Shown piece by piece: positions 1 through 7,455 of a DNA stretch of 47,344 bases. A program made the translations under genes and the position numbers. Source of the stretch: Solirubrobacterales bacterium (GTDB taxonomy: Bacteria; Actinomycetota; Thermoleophilia; Solirubrobacterales; 70-9); assembly GCA_009691195.1 (NCBI GenBank), contig SHVA01000018.1, positions 1 to 47,344 on the forward strand, written 5' to 3'. Positions within the stretch are counted from its first letter, which is position 1. Every line of letters begins with the position of its first letter. The notes below the pieces were generated by a model. The model was given only the letters and a program-made list of their open reading frames with translations, was not told where the DNA came from and did not search any database.

Positions 1-208
1 CGGGCTTGAACCACTCCGGGTGCTCGCGCACCGTCCAGTGGTCCGGCCTCAGCCGATCGCGGCCGGGTCGAAGCTCCTCAGTGCGGCCGTTCACGACGAG
101 CGACAGATGCTTCCTGGGAGTGACCATGCGCTCGCCGCTGAGGACCCGCCCCCGTCGGAGGCCGCGGGAGATCTCGGAGTCGGTCAGCAGGCTCGTCGTG
201 GGGCTCAC
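1..208 (-). CDS. partial hypothetical protein, phage/element-like, runs off the left edge
   Basis: The frame is open from a GTG at 208 to the window edge, giving 69 visible residues. The GTG shares its last two bases with the TGA stop of the HTH gene upstream (GTGA), so the two are probably translationally coupled. The visible C-terminal part reads RLRPDHWTVREHPEWFKP, which reminds me of small accessory proteins in actinobacterial prophages that carry an R-x-D-H-x-x-V-x-x-x-P-E-x-F pattern, but I cannot name a family. No membrane segment or signal peptide is visible. Together with the HTH protein and the split tRNA it suggests the edge of an integrated element. The function is unknown. Confidence 0.45.
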   Translation of the reverse strand, partial: MSPTTSLLTDSEISRGLRRGRVLSGERMVTPRKHLSLVVNGRTEELRPGRDRLRPDHWTVREHPEWFKP

Positions 209-399
209 CGCTCCACCCCCTCGCGTCGCTCCGAGTGGAACAGGTCGCGCCGGTCGATCCGGATCGAGCCGCCTGGGCCCGCGGGCTGCGATGCCGGCAG
301 GTAGCCGTCCTCGATCCAGCTGCGGATCGTCTTCTCGCTCACCCTGAGCTCGGCGGCGGCCTCGGGAACCTTCAGGAAGTCGGCGGCAGTGTGTGTCAT
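205..399 (-). CDS. small helix-turn-helix DNA-binding protein (excisionase/MerR-like fold)
   Basis: This 64-residue protein is almost entirely one winged-helix domain. Residues 12-30 read VPEAAAELRVSEKTIRSWI, the first helices and recognition helix of the excisionase/MerR-type HTH_17 family, followed by a YLPASQ wing and an IRIDRRDL strand typical of helix_turn_helix proteins of 55-70 residues. Such proteins act as recombination directionality factors or as small repressors of mobile elements. It is followed by a coupled partial phage-like gene and preceded by an inverted repeat and a possible promoter. The split tRNA-Met lies 177 bases upstream. The DNA-binding role is well supported; whether it is an excisionase or a repressor is inference. 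Confidence 0.7.
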   Translation of the reverse strand: MTHTAADFLKVPEAAAELRVSEKTIRSWIEDGYLPASQPAGPGGSIRIDRRDLFHSERREGVER

Positions 400-439
400 C
401 CCAGCCAGTCTCAGGGCCGCTGCGGCGGGAGGGCGCCCA

Positions 440-499
440 TTGGGCAGAATCCGGATCCTCTGCCCAAATCGACCCTAATCGCCCCGGATCGTGCGTAAA
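440..499 (-). promoter_or_regulatory. putative promoter and palindromic operator for the HTH gene
   Basis: On the minus strand a TTTACG hexamer (499-494) is followed after 16 bases by TAGGGT (477-472). Just downstream is a perfect inverted repeat with 9-base arms, TTGGGCAGA (467-459) and TCTGCCCAA (448-440), separated by 10 bases. The repeat sits in the presumed early transcribed region, where an autoregulatory HTH protein could bind. The assignment is inferred from position. Confidence 0.4.
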
Positions 500-575
500 C
501 GGAACGGCCACGCGACGAGCCCAGAAGGCCCGGAATCCCGCGCCAAAGCCGAAAACGGCTACCTTGGCGCAGGGC

Positions 576-614
576 TTATGAGTCCGCTGCTCTGACCAAC
601 TGAGCTACCGGCCC
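576..614 (-). pseudogene. 5' half of a tRNA-Met (CAT) gene, truncated after the anticodon loop
   Basis: The minus strand from 614 reads as a canonical tRNA 5' half: acceptor strand GGGCCGG, then TA, D-arm GCTC-AGTTGGTCA-GAGC, A, anticodon stem GCGGA and loop CTCATAA with anticodon CAT. CAT could be elongator Met or the tRNA-Ile2 precursor. The expected 3' stem strand TCCGC is absent; the sequence continues GCCCTGCGCC and forms a strong hairpin (570-540, arms GCGCCAA/TTGGCGC and AGCCG/CGGCT around TTTT). No T-arm (GTTCGAATC-like) or acceptor 3' strand is found in the remaining 540 bases to the window edge. The HTH gene beyond it suggests that an element integrated at the anticodon loop and separated the halves. 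Confidence 0.65.
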
Positions 615-639
615 GGTCGCGCCGAGCGTAGCGCTCTCG

Positions 640-645
640 TAGGAT
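640..645 (+). promoter_or_regulatory. -10 hexamer TAGGAT upstream of the alcohol dehydrogenase
   Basis: TAGGAT lies 29 bases before the ATG at 675. It would give a leader of about 20 bases, which contains the ribosome binding site GAGAGGA. No good -35 hexamer is visible. Confidence 0.35.
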
Positions 646-674
646 CCGGCGCCCGGCGTGAACGAGAGGACAAG

Positions 675-1781
675 ATGAAGATGCAGGCTGCGGTCCTGGA
701 GGAGTTCGGGAAGCCGCTCGAGGTGCAGGAGCTGGAGCTGGCGGAGCCCAGGGCGGGCGAGGTCCTGGTCCGGCTGGTGGCCTGCGGCGTCTGCCATACC
801 GACCTCTACACGGCTTCCGGCGCCGACCCCTCGGGCTACGCGCCCACCGTGCTCGGCCACGAGGGCGCCGGCGTGGTCGAGTCGGTCGGGCCGGACGTCA
901 CGCTGCTGGAGCCCGGCGACCACGTGGTCACTCTGTTCTCGCCCCAGTGCGGCGAGTGCATCCACTGCCTCGACGCTCGCACCAACCTCTGCCTGGCGAT
1001 CCGCGACGAGCAGGGCAAGGGGCACCTGCCCGACGGGACGGTCCGGCTCTCCCGCGGAGGCGAGGAGATCCGCCACTTCATGGGCACCTCGACCTTCGCC
1101 GAGTACACGGTGATGCCCGAGATCGCGCTCGCCAAGATTAACCCCGAGGCGCCGCTGGATCACGCCTGCCTGTTTGCCTGCGGGCTCTCGACCGGCCTCG
1201 GCGCGGCGATCAACACCGCCAAGGTCGAGCCCGGCAGCACCGCCGTGGTCTTCGGGGCCGGCATGGTGGGCCTCGGCGCCGTCGCCGGCTGCCGGCTGCA
1301 GGGCGCCGAGCGAATCGTCTGCGTTGACCTCTCCGACGACCGCCTCGAGCTGGCGAGGGGGCAGGGGGCGACCGAGGTGCTCACCGGCGGTGAGGACACC
1401 GTCGAGCGCATCCTCGAGCTGACCGACGGCTTCGGGGCCGACTACACCTTCGAGGCGACCGGCAACGTCAAGGTGATGCGCCAGGCCGTCGAGGCCGCGC
1501 GCATGGGCTGGGGGCTCTGCACGGTCGCGGGGGTCGCGGGCAGGGGCGAGACACTCGACATCGTGCCCCGCTTCCTGATCACCGGCCGCAGGGTCGCCGG
1601 CTCCTCGTTCGGCGGGGTCAAGGGGCGCGAGGGCGTGCCCAAGCTGGTTGACCGCTACATGGCCGGCGAGATCGACGTCGAGCCCTTCATCTCCCACCAC
1701 CTGAAACTGGACGAGGTCAACCGCGGCTTCGAGCTGATGGAGGCCCAGGACGGCATCCGCAGCGTGATCCAGTACGACTGA
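675..1781 (+). CDS. zinc-dependent class III-type alcohol dehydrogenase (S-hydroxymethyl-thiol/mycothiol dehydrogenase-like)
   Basis: This 368-residue medium-chain dehydrogenase carries the catalytic zinc ligands in GVCHTD (Cys near 39) and LGHEGAGVV, the four structural-zinc cysteines in CGECIHCLDARTNLC (near 94-108), and an NAD-binding Rossmann motif FGAGMVGLG. The stretch HFMGTSTFAEYTV is characteristic of class III formaldehyde-detoxifying enzymes. The gene is followed 48 bases later by a metallo-beta-lactamase-fold hydrolase. The same pairing occurs in mycobacteria, where mscR (Rv2259) sits beside Rv2260. I therefore infer oxidation of S-hydroxymethyl-mycothiol, or reduction of the S-nitroso adduct. 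The start ATG at 675 has GAGAGGA upstream; a second ATG lies two codons later. Length is normal for the family. Confidence 0.85.
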   Translation: MKMQAAVLEEFGKPLEVQELELAEPRAGEVLVRLVACGVCHTDLYTASGADPSGYAPTVLGHEGAGVVESVGPDVTLLEPGDHVVTLFSPQCGECIHCLDARTNLCLAIRDEQGKGHLPDGTVRLSRGGEEIRHFMGTSTFAEYTVMPEIALAKINPEAPLDHACLFACGLSTGLGAAINTAKVEPGSTAVVFGAGMVGLGAVAGCRLQGAERIVCVDLSDDRLELARGQGATEVLTGGEDTVERILELTDGFGADYTFEATGNVKVMRQAVEAARMGWGLCTVAGVAGRGETLDIVPRFLITGRRVAGSSFGGVKGREGVPKLVDRYMAGEIDVEPFISHHLKLDEVNRGFELMEAQDGIRSVIQYD

Positions 1782-1829
1782 GCGACGGCGCCCTCCACCC
1801 CACGCCCCCCAAACGAAAGGACCACGACC

Positions 1830-2663
1830 TTGATCCTGCAGAGAGTCGAGCAAGCCGACTGGCTTTCGAACGCCTACCTGATCGTCGATGAGCCCGGTGG
1901 CCATGGTGTCCTGGTGGACTCAAACGAGGTCACCGATCCCCTGGTCGAGCGCGTTGACCGCGAGGGCACTGAGATCACCCACGTGCTGCTCACCCACCAC
2001 CACTGGGACCACGTGGTCGGGGTCGAGAAGCTCGCCGAGCGCTATGGGGTCCCGGTGCTCGCCCACGAGCTCTGCGCCGAGCAGCTAGACGGCAAGGTGA
2101 CCGGGACGATCGGCGACGGCGACGTGGTCGAGTCCGGGAGCATGCGAATCGAAGCCAGCCACACCCCGGGGCATTGCGCCGACCACCTGGCGCTGCTCTT
2201 CAACGACAGCGACTGCCTCACCGCCGACGTGCTGTTCAAGGGCACGGTGGGCGGCACCCGGGGCCCGGGCGCGACCGGCTTCGAGGACCTGAGGTCCTCG
2301 GTCATGGAGAAGCTGATGAAGCTCGACCCCGAGACGCGAATCCACCCCGGCCACCGCCAGCCCTCGACGATCGGCGAGGAGTGGGAGTCGAACCCCTTCA
2401 TCCGCGTCTGGCGGGGCCTCGACGAGGAGGGCTCGGAGCCGTGCTCGATCGGTCCCGTCGCGCGAGCGGCAGCCGACCTGCGCCTCGCCCTTGATGCGGC
2501 CGGCCAAGCCGGCGCGGGCCAACCAGCCGACGGCACCGAGCGCGAGCCGGCGACGCTGGTGCTCTGGGCCCCCGACTACGACGGCGGCAACAAGGCCTGG
2601 GTCCGCTTCGAGAGCGGCGAGGACGCGATCGTCGGCGGCTCGCAGGTCAAGCGAGAGACCTGA
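1830..2663 (+). CDS. metallo-beta-lactamase-fold hydrolase
   Basis: This 277-residue protein has the metal-binding signature THHHWDHVVG near residues 52-61, the third-ligand motif HTPGHCADH, a conserved Asp in LTADVLF and a later HPGH, so it should be a dinuclear-metal hydrolase of the glyoxalase II-like class. The start is TTG at 1830, chosen because GAAAGGA precedes it at the right distance and because it includes the first beta strand of the fold (NAYLIVDEPGG). It sits directly after the class III dehydrogenase and is probably cotranscribed. By analogy with the mycobacterial mscR neighbour it may hydrolyse S-formylmycothiol or a related thioester; that substrate is inference. The last 60 residues form an extra C-terminal segment. 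Confidence 0.8.
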   Translation: MILQRVEQADWLSNAYLIVDEPGGHGVLVDSNEVTDPLVERVDREGTEITHVLLTHHHWDHVVGVEKLAERYGVPVLAHELCAEQLDGKVTGTIGDGDVVESGSMRIEASHTPGHCADHLALLFNDSDCLTADVLFKGTVGGTRGPGATGFEDLRSSVMEKLMKLDPETRIHPGHRQPSTIGEEWESNPFIRVWRGLDEEGSEPCSIGPVARAAADLRLALDAAGQAGAGQPADGTEREPATLVLWAPDYDGGNKAWVRFESGEDAIVGGSQVKRET

Positions 2664-2675
2664 GAGGCTCGGGCG

Positions 2676-3135
2676 ATGACGGTCGCGCTGATCACCGGCG
2701 CCTCGAGCGGCATCGGCGAGGCAACGGCCCGGCGGACCATGCAGCTCAACTTCGATTCGGTGGTGCGGCTGACCGAGGCGCTGCTGCCGATGCTCCGCGA
2801 GTCCGGCCCCAGATCGATTGTCAACATCTCCAGCACCGCGGGTCCCCGGCTTCAACGCGACGGAGGGCTTTCCCGCCTCTGAGCTGAAGGCCCGCCTGCT
2901 GACGCGCCGGCTGGTCTCGACCCCCGACCGCGCCGCCGAGGCGATCGTGGATGTCGGGCTGAGGGGCAAGGCCGAGCGCTACGTGCCCCGCTACTACGCG
3001 ATCGCCGCAGGGGCGCGAGTCCTGGCGCCTTCCCTGATGCGCCGCATCCTCTCGAGCGGCGGCGCCTCGGTGATGACCACCCGCACCGGCGCCGACGCCT
3101 CCGGAGAGCCCGGCGGGGGCGCCCCGCCCGGTTAG
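2676..3135 (+). pseudogene. decayed short-chain dehydrogenase/reductase with two internal losses
   Basis: An ATG at 2676 begins a normal SDR N-terminus (VALITGASSGIGEATAR), but it jumps at once to what is usually residue 105 onward (MQLNFDSVVRLTEALLPML, then IVNISSTAG). About 90 residues, including the NNAG motif, are therefore missing. The frame then ends at 2882. A second frame from about 2840 continues with a typical SDR C-terminus (PGFNATEGFP, STPDRAAEAIVD) to a TAG at 3135. The catalytic Tyr-x-x-x-Lys segment is absent as well. The result cannot encode a working oxidoreductase. Its stop overlaps the convergent LtrA stop. Confidence 0.75.
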
Positions 3136-4344
3136 CCCGGGCGACCCTCCAGGTCGATCGCGTATGACTCATCGCGGGCCCGGCGCCTGGACGCGGCGAG
3201 CTGATCCGTGACGATCACTCCGATCAGGACGGCGACGAGGAGGCCGGCAACCACCAGCGCCGACGCACTGCGGGCGAGGAGGCCCACGGCGAGGCAGGCG
3301 GTGACCGCGGTGAGACGCGCCCAGCCGATCTGGCCCGTCGCCCGCAACCGCAGGGCGAGTTGGGCCAGCAGGTAAAGCGTCGGGCCTGCAGCCACGGCCA
3401 CCAGCTCCGCGTCGGGAAGCTCCTCGGTCGGGTGAGCGATCACGAGCTCGTCTCCCACGGCCGAGACGATGATCGCGGCGATGATCAGCGCGTGCATGTA
3501 GGTGTAGAGATCGCGCGCGAGCAGGATCCGGTCCTCCCCTCTCTCGAGGGTGCGCTGGAGGACGCCGGCAACGAAGTCGAAGTAGATCCACCAGAGCGAT
3601 GCGGTCCCCAGGAAGGCGAGCCCCAGGGCCGCGATGGTCGCCGTGTCCAGGTTGAGGTCGGAGGTGGTGGCCCCTGTGATCACGATCGACTCGCCGAGCG
3701 CGATGATCACGAAAAGCTGGAAGCGCTCGGCGAAGTGGGCGCTGGTGATCTCCCAGGCGGAGGGGTCCATCCGCGGCTTCCCCGGGATCCAGAAGATGAC
3801 GAGCGGCGCGCCGTAGTCGAGGGCGAGCGCCCCCAGCCAGAGGGCGGTGCGCGCCGAATCCTCGGCGAGCCCGCCGGCGACCCAGAGCACGCCCGAGGCG
3901 ATGAACCAGATCAGGATCCGGACCGATCGGGCCCGCTCCACCGTCCCAGGTTCGGCGGCGGCGAAGGCGAGAAAGCTCATGCGACCGACCTGGATCGCGA
4001 CGTAGGAGCAGGCGAACAGCAGGCCGCGATCGCCGAAGGCCTCCGGGATCGCGACGGACATCAGCAGGCTGGCCAGCATCAGCGCGATCAGCATCAGGCG
4101 GACCGGGACGGAGTTGGGGTCCAGCTCGTTGGTGGCCCAGGCGGTGTACTGCCAGGCCCACCAGACGACCAGGAGGGGTCAGCAGCGCCTGGCCGGCTCC
4201 CTCCCAGGTCAGATTGCCGAGCAGCAGATGCGAGACCTGCGTGATCGCGAAGACGAAGACGAGGTCGAAGAAGAGCTCGAGGGTGGTGGCGCGCTGCTCC
4301 CCCGAATCTGACCGGCGCACCACCCGGCTGCGGATGGCGTTCAT
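3132..4344 (-). pseudogene. ltrA: low temperature requirement protein A (LtrA) family membrane protein, frameshifted
   Basis: The N-terminus from ATG 4344 has the LtrA hallmark TLELFFDLVFVFAITQVSHLL. The rest, about 330 residues with roughly ten membrane segments, continues in a different frame and includes the family motifs ITSAHFAERFQLFVIIALGES and LWWIYFDF. The break lies at the GGGG run at 4175-4178 (CCCC on the coding strand): removing one base restores LLTLLVVWWAWQYTAWA and a protein of about 400 residues, normal for the family. LtrA proteins are multi-pass membrane proteins of unknown biochemical role. The start ATG overlaps the stop of the Hpt gene (ATGA), so the two are coupled. A single-base lesion in a homopolymer could be real or a sequencing error. 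Confidence 0.8.
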
Positions 4345-4712
4345 CGTGAAAGGCCGGCGAGCGAGCGAGCCACCGAGGCCGGCTCTCCGACCCCCTCGGC
4401 CGCCGCCTGGGATCCCTCGAGGAGAGCGCTCGCTGCGGTCACGATCAGGGCGGCGAGCTCAACCTCGATGGTCCCCTGATCGCGATGGTCGATCAGGGTC
4501 AGCTCAATCGCCCTGGCGAGCTCGGCGAGGTGGCTCTGCCCGGCGACCGCGGCTGCCCCCTCGAGCCCGTGGGCCTCGCCGCGCAGGGCCTCGATCCGGT
4601 CGGGGTCCGCGCGGCCGGAGCCGGCCAGCTCCTCCACCCCATCGATGATCGCCTCAGTGCGCCGGTGCACCTCAGCGACGAGGATTCCCAGCAGATCGTC
4701 GTCGCGGGCCAC
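4341..4712 (-). CDS. Hpt (histidine phosphotransfer) domain protein
   Basis: This is a small all-helical protein of about 123 residues. The motif EAHGLEGAAAVAGQSHLAELA matches the Hpt consensus H-x-L-K/E-G-A-x-x-x-G-x-x-x-L, with the phospho-accepting His in HGLEG. Hpt domains relay phosphate between response regulators and histidine kinases. No kinase or receiver domain is encoded beside it, so its partner is elsewhere or the domain has been adapted. I place the start at GTG 4712, just after the stop of the lipoprotein gene; an ATG at 4766 would overlap that gene by 41 bases and adds unconvincing sequence. Its stop overlaps the LtrA start, and the order lipoprotein-Hpt-LtrA looks like one operon. 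Confidence 0.65.
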   Translation of the reverse strand: MARDDDLLGILVAEVHRRTEAIIDGVEELAGSGRADPDRIEALRGEAHGLEGAAAVAGQSHLAELARAIELTLIDHRDQGTIEVELAALIVTAASALLEGSQAAAEGVGEPASVARSLAGLSR

Positions 4713-4725
4713 GGCCCAATGATCG

Positions 4726-5754
4726 CTAGTCGGCGACGTTCTTGACGGCAGCCTCGAGCTCGTCAACGCTGAAGGCCCCCTCGACCACGGTGCTCACTTT
4801 GCCGTTCTTGTCGATCACGAACAGCCACGGCTCGCTCGGCAGGCCGTAGGCGCGCACCTGCGGGCGCTCGCCCTTGCTGACCTCGTTGTCGTTGTAGATC
4901 TCCATGTCGATGAAGGCGACCTCGTCGCCGTACTGCTGCTTGACCTGCTCGGCGACGTCGACGACCGGGCCGCAGATGCGGCTCTGGCAGAGCTGGGGCG
5001 TCGCGAACAGGAGCACGACGGGCTCCTTGCCGAGCACGTCGGCGAGGTCCTGGTCGTGCATCGAGGAGGGCGGTATCCGGGTGTCGATCTGGGAGAGGTC
5101 TGAGACGTCGTCGGCGGTCGGGGTGGAGACGACGGGTGCCTTGTCGCCGACCTGGGGCACGTTGTCGTACTGGCCGACGAGGCTCGGCGTGGCGATCAGG
5201 GAGCCCTGGAAGGAGTCGCCGTCCTTGGTCAGCGCGGCGAAGCTCCAGGCGCCGGGCTCGTCCAGCGGCAGCTCGGCGACGTAGATGACCTTGGCGGCGT
5301 CCGGGTCGTTCGCGGTGGTGGAGGCCCGGAACGAGGCCTCGGTGGCGAGGTCCTCGATCCTCGCCGGGAAGGGGCCGATCGCGGGGCCCTTGAGGTTGGG
5401 GCCGGGAGCGGCGTAGATCGCCACGTCGGCGTCGTCGATCGTGTCGCGACCAGTGGTGAAAACGCCGAAGGCGAAGCGGTTCTCACCCTCGCTCAGGACC
5501 CTCGCGGAGGGCGAGACAACAGGGCCCTGGGCGCTCGCATTCTCGCTCAGGAACTGCTCGAGCGACATGCCCTTCGGCGCGGGGAAGTCGGACGCGGGCG
5601 AGGCCGGCCTCGAGGCCGAGTCCTCGCCGCCGCCGGAGGACCCGCCGCAGCCGGCGAGGGCCGCCAGCAGCAGCACGAGAACGAGCGCCGCTCCGGCTCG
5701 GAGCGGGCGTCCCGGCGTCGTGATGGGGTCATGTCGCTGGCGCACTGGAGGCAT
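4726..5754 (-). CDS. lipoprotein with C-terminal thioredoxin-like domain
   Basis: The N-terminus carries a lipoprotein signal: basic residues, a hydrophobic core LVLVLLLAALA and the lipobox LAGC, followed by a Gly/Ser-rich tether. The middle region (about 60-200) looks like a beta-rich extracellular domain. Residues 215-342 resemble a thioredoxin/TlpA fold: PVVLLFATPQLCQSRICGPV with two cysteines as C-x4-C instead of C-x2-C, then the cis-Pro-like GLPSEPWLFVIDKNGKVS. It should be anchored outside the membrane; a redox role is plausible, but the altered active site leaves this uncertain. Two starts are possible: ATG 5754, or GTG 5745, which sits 7 bases after a TAGGAT hexamer and would suit a leaderless transcript. 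It is the first gene of the lipoprotein-Hpt-LtrA cluster. Confidence 0.75.
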   Translation of the reverse strand: MPPVRQRHDPITTPGRPLRAGAALVLVLLLAALAGCGGSSGGGEDSASRPASPASDFPAPKGMSLEQFLSENASAQGPVVSPSARVLSEGENRFAFGVFTTGRDTIDDADVAIYAAPGPNLKGPAIGPFPARIEDLATEASFRASTTANDPDAAKVIYVAELPLDEPGAWSFAALTKDGDSFQGSLIATPSLVGQYDNVPQVGDKAPVVSTPTADDVSDLSQIDTRIPPSSMHDQDLADVLGKEPVVLLFATPQLCQSRICGPVVDVAEQVKQQYGDEVAFIDMEIYNDNEVSKGERPQVRAYGLPSEPWLFVIDKNGKVSTVVEGAFSVDELEAAVKNVAD

Positions 5755-5758
5755 CCTA
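5753..5758 (-). promoter_or_regulatory. -10 hexamer TAGGAT of the lipoprotein gene
   Basis: TAGGAT on the minus strand overlaps the ATG at 5754 and ends 7 bases before GTG 5745. That spacing fits a leaderless start at the GTG. Confidence 0.4.
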
Positions 5759-5801
5759 GTAGGGTGCCGCCGTCGGTTAGAGCTGCGCTAAAGGAGGAAC
5801 G

Positions 5802-6536
5802 GTGGCGGACAGAGCTGCGCTGGTTACTGGTGGATCAAGCGGGATCGGCCTGGCCATCGCCCGGGCCCTCGCCGAGGACGGCTACGGCGTCACCGTCTCG
5901 GGGCGGCGCCCCGAGAAGCTCGAGGCGGCCGCCGAGGAGCTGCGCTCCGCCGGCCACGATGTCCAATCCGTGGCGGCCAACATGGTTGACGAGGAGGACC
6001 TCAAGAAGCTGGTCGCGGCCCACGTGGACCACTTCGGCCGGATCGACGTGCTGGTCAACAACGCCGGCGTTGGGATCGGCGAGGCGATGCACGAGCTCAG
6101 CGCCAAGTTCATAGACATGCAACTCGCCGTCAACCTCAGGGCCGTGGTGCTGATGACCCGCGAGTGCCTGCCGAAGCTGCGCGAGGCGGGCGGCGAGCAC
6201 GGCAAGGCGCTGATCGTCAACACCTCCTCGATCTCGGGCAAGTCGGGGCAGCCGGTGCTGTCGGTTTACTCGGCCACCAAGGCCGCAGTGATCGCCTTCA
6301 GCCAGGCGACCCAGAAGGAGATCACCGGCTCGGGGATCCAGGTGACGGCACTGGCGCCGGCGTTCGTGGACACGGCCATGACCGAGTTCGTCAAGGACCA
6401 AGTCGCCGCCGAGGAGATGATCCGGCCGAGCGACATCGCCGAGTCCGTGCGCTTCCTGCTCAGGACCTCCCCCAACTGCATCGTCCCCGAGATCGTCTTC
6501 ATGCGGCCGAGCGGCGCCAACTCCGGGCTGCTCTAG
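5802..6536 (+). CDS. short-chain dehydrogenase/reductase (SDR family)
   Basis: This intact classical SDR has 244 residues. It has the cofactor motif VTGGSSGIGLAIA near residues 8-20, an Arg-containing GRRPEKLE that favours NADP, NNAGVG near 88-93, the catalytic Ser in NTSSISGKSG and the active-site YSATKAA near 157-163. The start is GTG 5802, set by an excellent ribosome binding site AAAGGAGG. The gene is divergent from the lipoprotein and convergent with the GT2 gene, so it stands alone. The substrate cannot be told from sequence; 3-ketoacyl-ACP reductase-like enzymes and many alcohol or sterol dehydrogenases share this architecture. Confidence 0.85.
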   Translation: MADRAALVTGGSSGIGLAIARALAEDGYGVTVSGRRPEKLEAAAEELRSAGHDVQSVAANMVDEEDLKKLVAAHVDHFGRIDVLVNNAGVGIGEAMHELSAKFIDMQLAVNLRAVVLMTRECLPKLREAGGEHGKALIVNTSSISGKSGQPVLSVYSATKAAVIAFSQATQKEITGSGIQVTALAPAFVDTAMTEFVKDQVAAEEMIRPSDIAESVRFLLRTSPNCIVPEIVFMRPSGANSGLL

Positions 6537-6537
6537 C

Positions 6538-7455
6538 TCAACCAGAGAGCCGCTTGACGAGCTTCCCGCGGGCTCGGCCGGCGTGGGCGCCCGCCCACCA
6601 GCCGCCCTTGCGGGCGAACTCGAAGATCGCGAACTCGAGCTGCTCGGGCGAGCGACGCCCGCGGGCGCGGTCGGCGGCGACGCCGATCAGGCCGATCCCG
6701 GCAAGCGCGGGCTCCCTCAGGGGAGGCAGGCGGTGGCCCTCGGCGTGGCCCGGGTAGCGGACGCCGAGCAGCCCGGCACCGTAGCCCCAGCCGAACTGCT
6801 GGCGGGCGAGGTCGGAGGCGCTCGGGAGGTGGCGGTGACTGACGACGGCGTCCTCGGCGAAGGCGAGGCGCAGTGGGGAGCCCTCGTGCAGGCGCCAGCC
6901 GAAGTCGACGTCCTGGCCCCTGCGGAAGAGGGGGTCGAAGCCGCCAACCAGCTCGAACTCGCTGCGGCGCACTGCGAGGTTGGCGCAGACGGCGAAGGGA
7001 GGGCGCTGGCTGACGGCGAAGCGCTGCCAGCGCCCGAGCAGGTCGGCCATGTAGCGCTGGGCGGGGGTGTCGGGGTCCACGGAGCGCATCTCGCCGGCTA
7101 CCGCGCCGACCTCCGGGTCGGCCAGCGGTTCGACGAGGCGGTCCAGCCAGTTGGGCTCGGCGACGCAGTCGTCGTCGATGAAGGCGACGACCTCCCCGCG
7201 GCCCTCCGCGACGCCGCGGTTGCGGGCGTTGGACACTCCCAGGCGCGGCTCGGTGACGACGCCGGCGCCGAGCTCGCCTGCGATCTCGGCGGTGCGGTCG
7301 CTGGAGGCGTTGTCAACGACGATCAGCTCGTGGAGATCGGCGGGGTATTCGAGTGCGGTGAGCGAGCGCAGGCAATCGCCGATGCTGTCCTCGCCATTGC
7401 GCGCGGGGACGACCACGGTGACGAAGGGACGGCTGTCGCTGGAAGCCCGGGTCAG
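6538..7455 (-). CDS. family 2 glycosyltransferase, probable CTG start
   Basis: The sequence has the GT-A fold of GT2 enzymes: VTVVVPARNGEDSIGDCL for the first nucleotide-binding strand, LIVVDNASSDRT, the DXD-like metal site FIDDDC, and GGFDPLFRRGQDVDFGWRL with the catalytic-region Asp. It should transfer a sugar from a nucleotide donor to an envelope glycan or lipid. The first GTG (7416) would cut into the first beta strand. The in-frame CTG at 7455 adds 13 residues, completes that strand, overlaps the upstream stop as CTGA and lies exactly 7 bases after TAACGT, so I prefer it, giving 305 residues. The gene directly upstream encodes an unknown protein and may be cotranscribed. Confidence 0.8.
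   Translation of the reverse strand: MTRASSDSRPFVTVVVPARNGEDSIGDCLRSLTALEYPADLHELIVVDNASSDRTAEIAGELGAGVVTEPRLGVSNARNRGVAEGRGEVVAFIDDDCVAEPNWLDRLVEPLADPEVGAVAGEMRSVDPDTPAQRYMADLLGRWQRFAVSQRPPFAVCANLAVRRSEFELVGGFDPLFRRGQDVDFGWRLHEGSPLRLAFAEDAVVSHRHLPSASDLARQQFGWGYGAGLLGVRYPGHAEGHRLPPLREPALAGIGLIGVAADRARGRRSPEQLEFAIFEFARKGGWWAGAHAGRARGKLVKRLSG

Noticed and set aside
400-614. Group I intron in the tRNA anticodon loop
   Set aside because: The strong hairpin right after CTCATAA recalls an intron P2, but I find no P7/G-site core (GACTA...TAGTC) and no 3' exon before the window edge, and two ORFs follow closely. It cannot be fully excluded without more sequence on the left.
576-1904. Minus-strand open frame ending in a tRNA-derived GPVAQLVRAADS
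   Set aside because: The ending is translated tRNA sequence, a well-known artefact, and the rest is antisense to the alcohol dehydrogenase.
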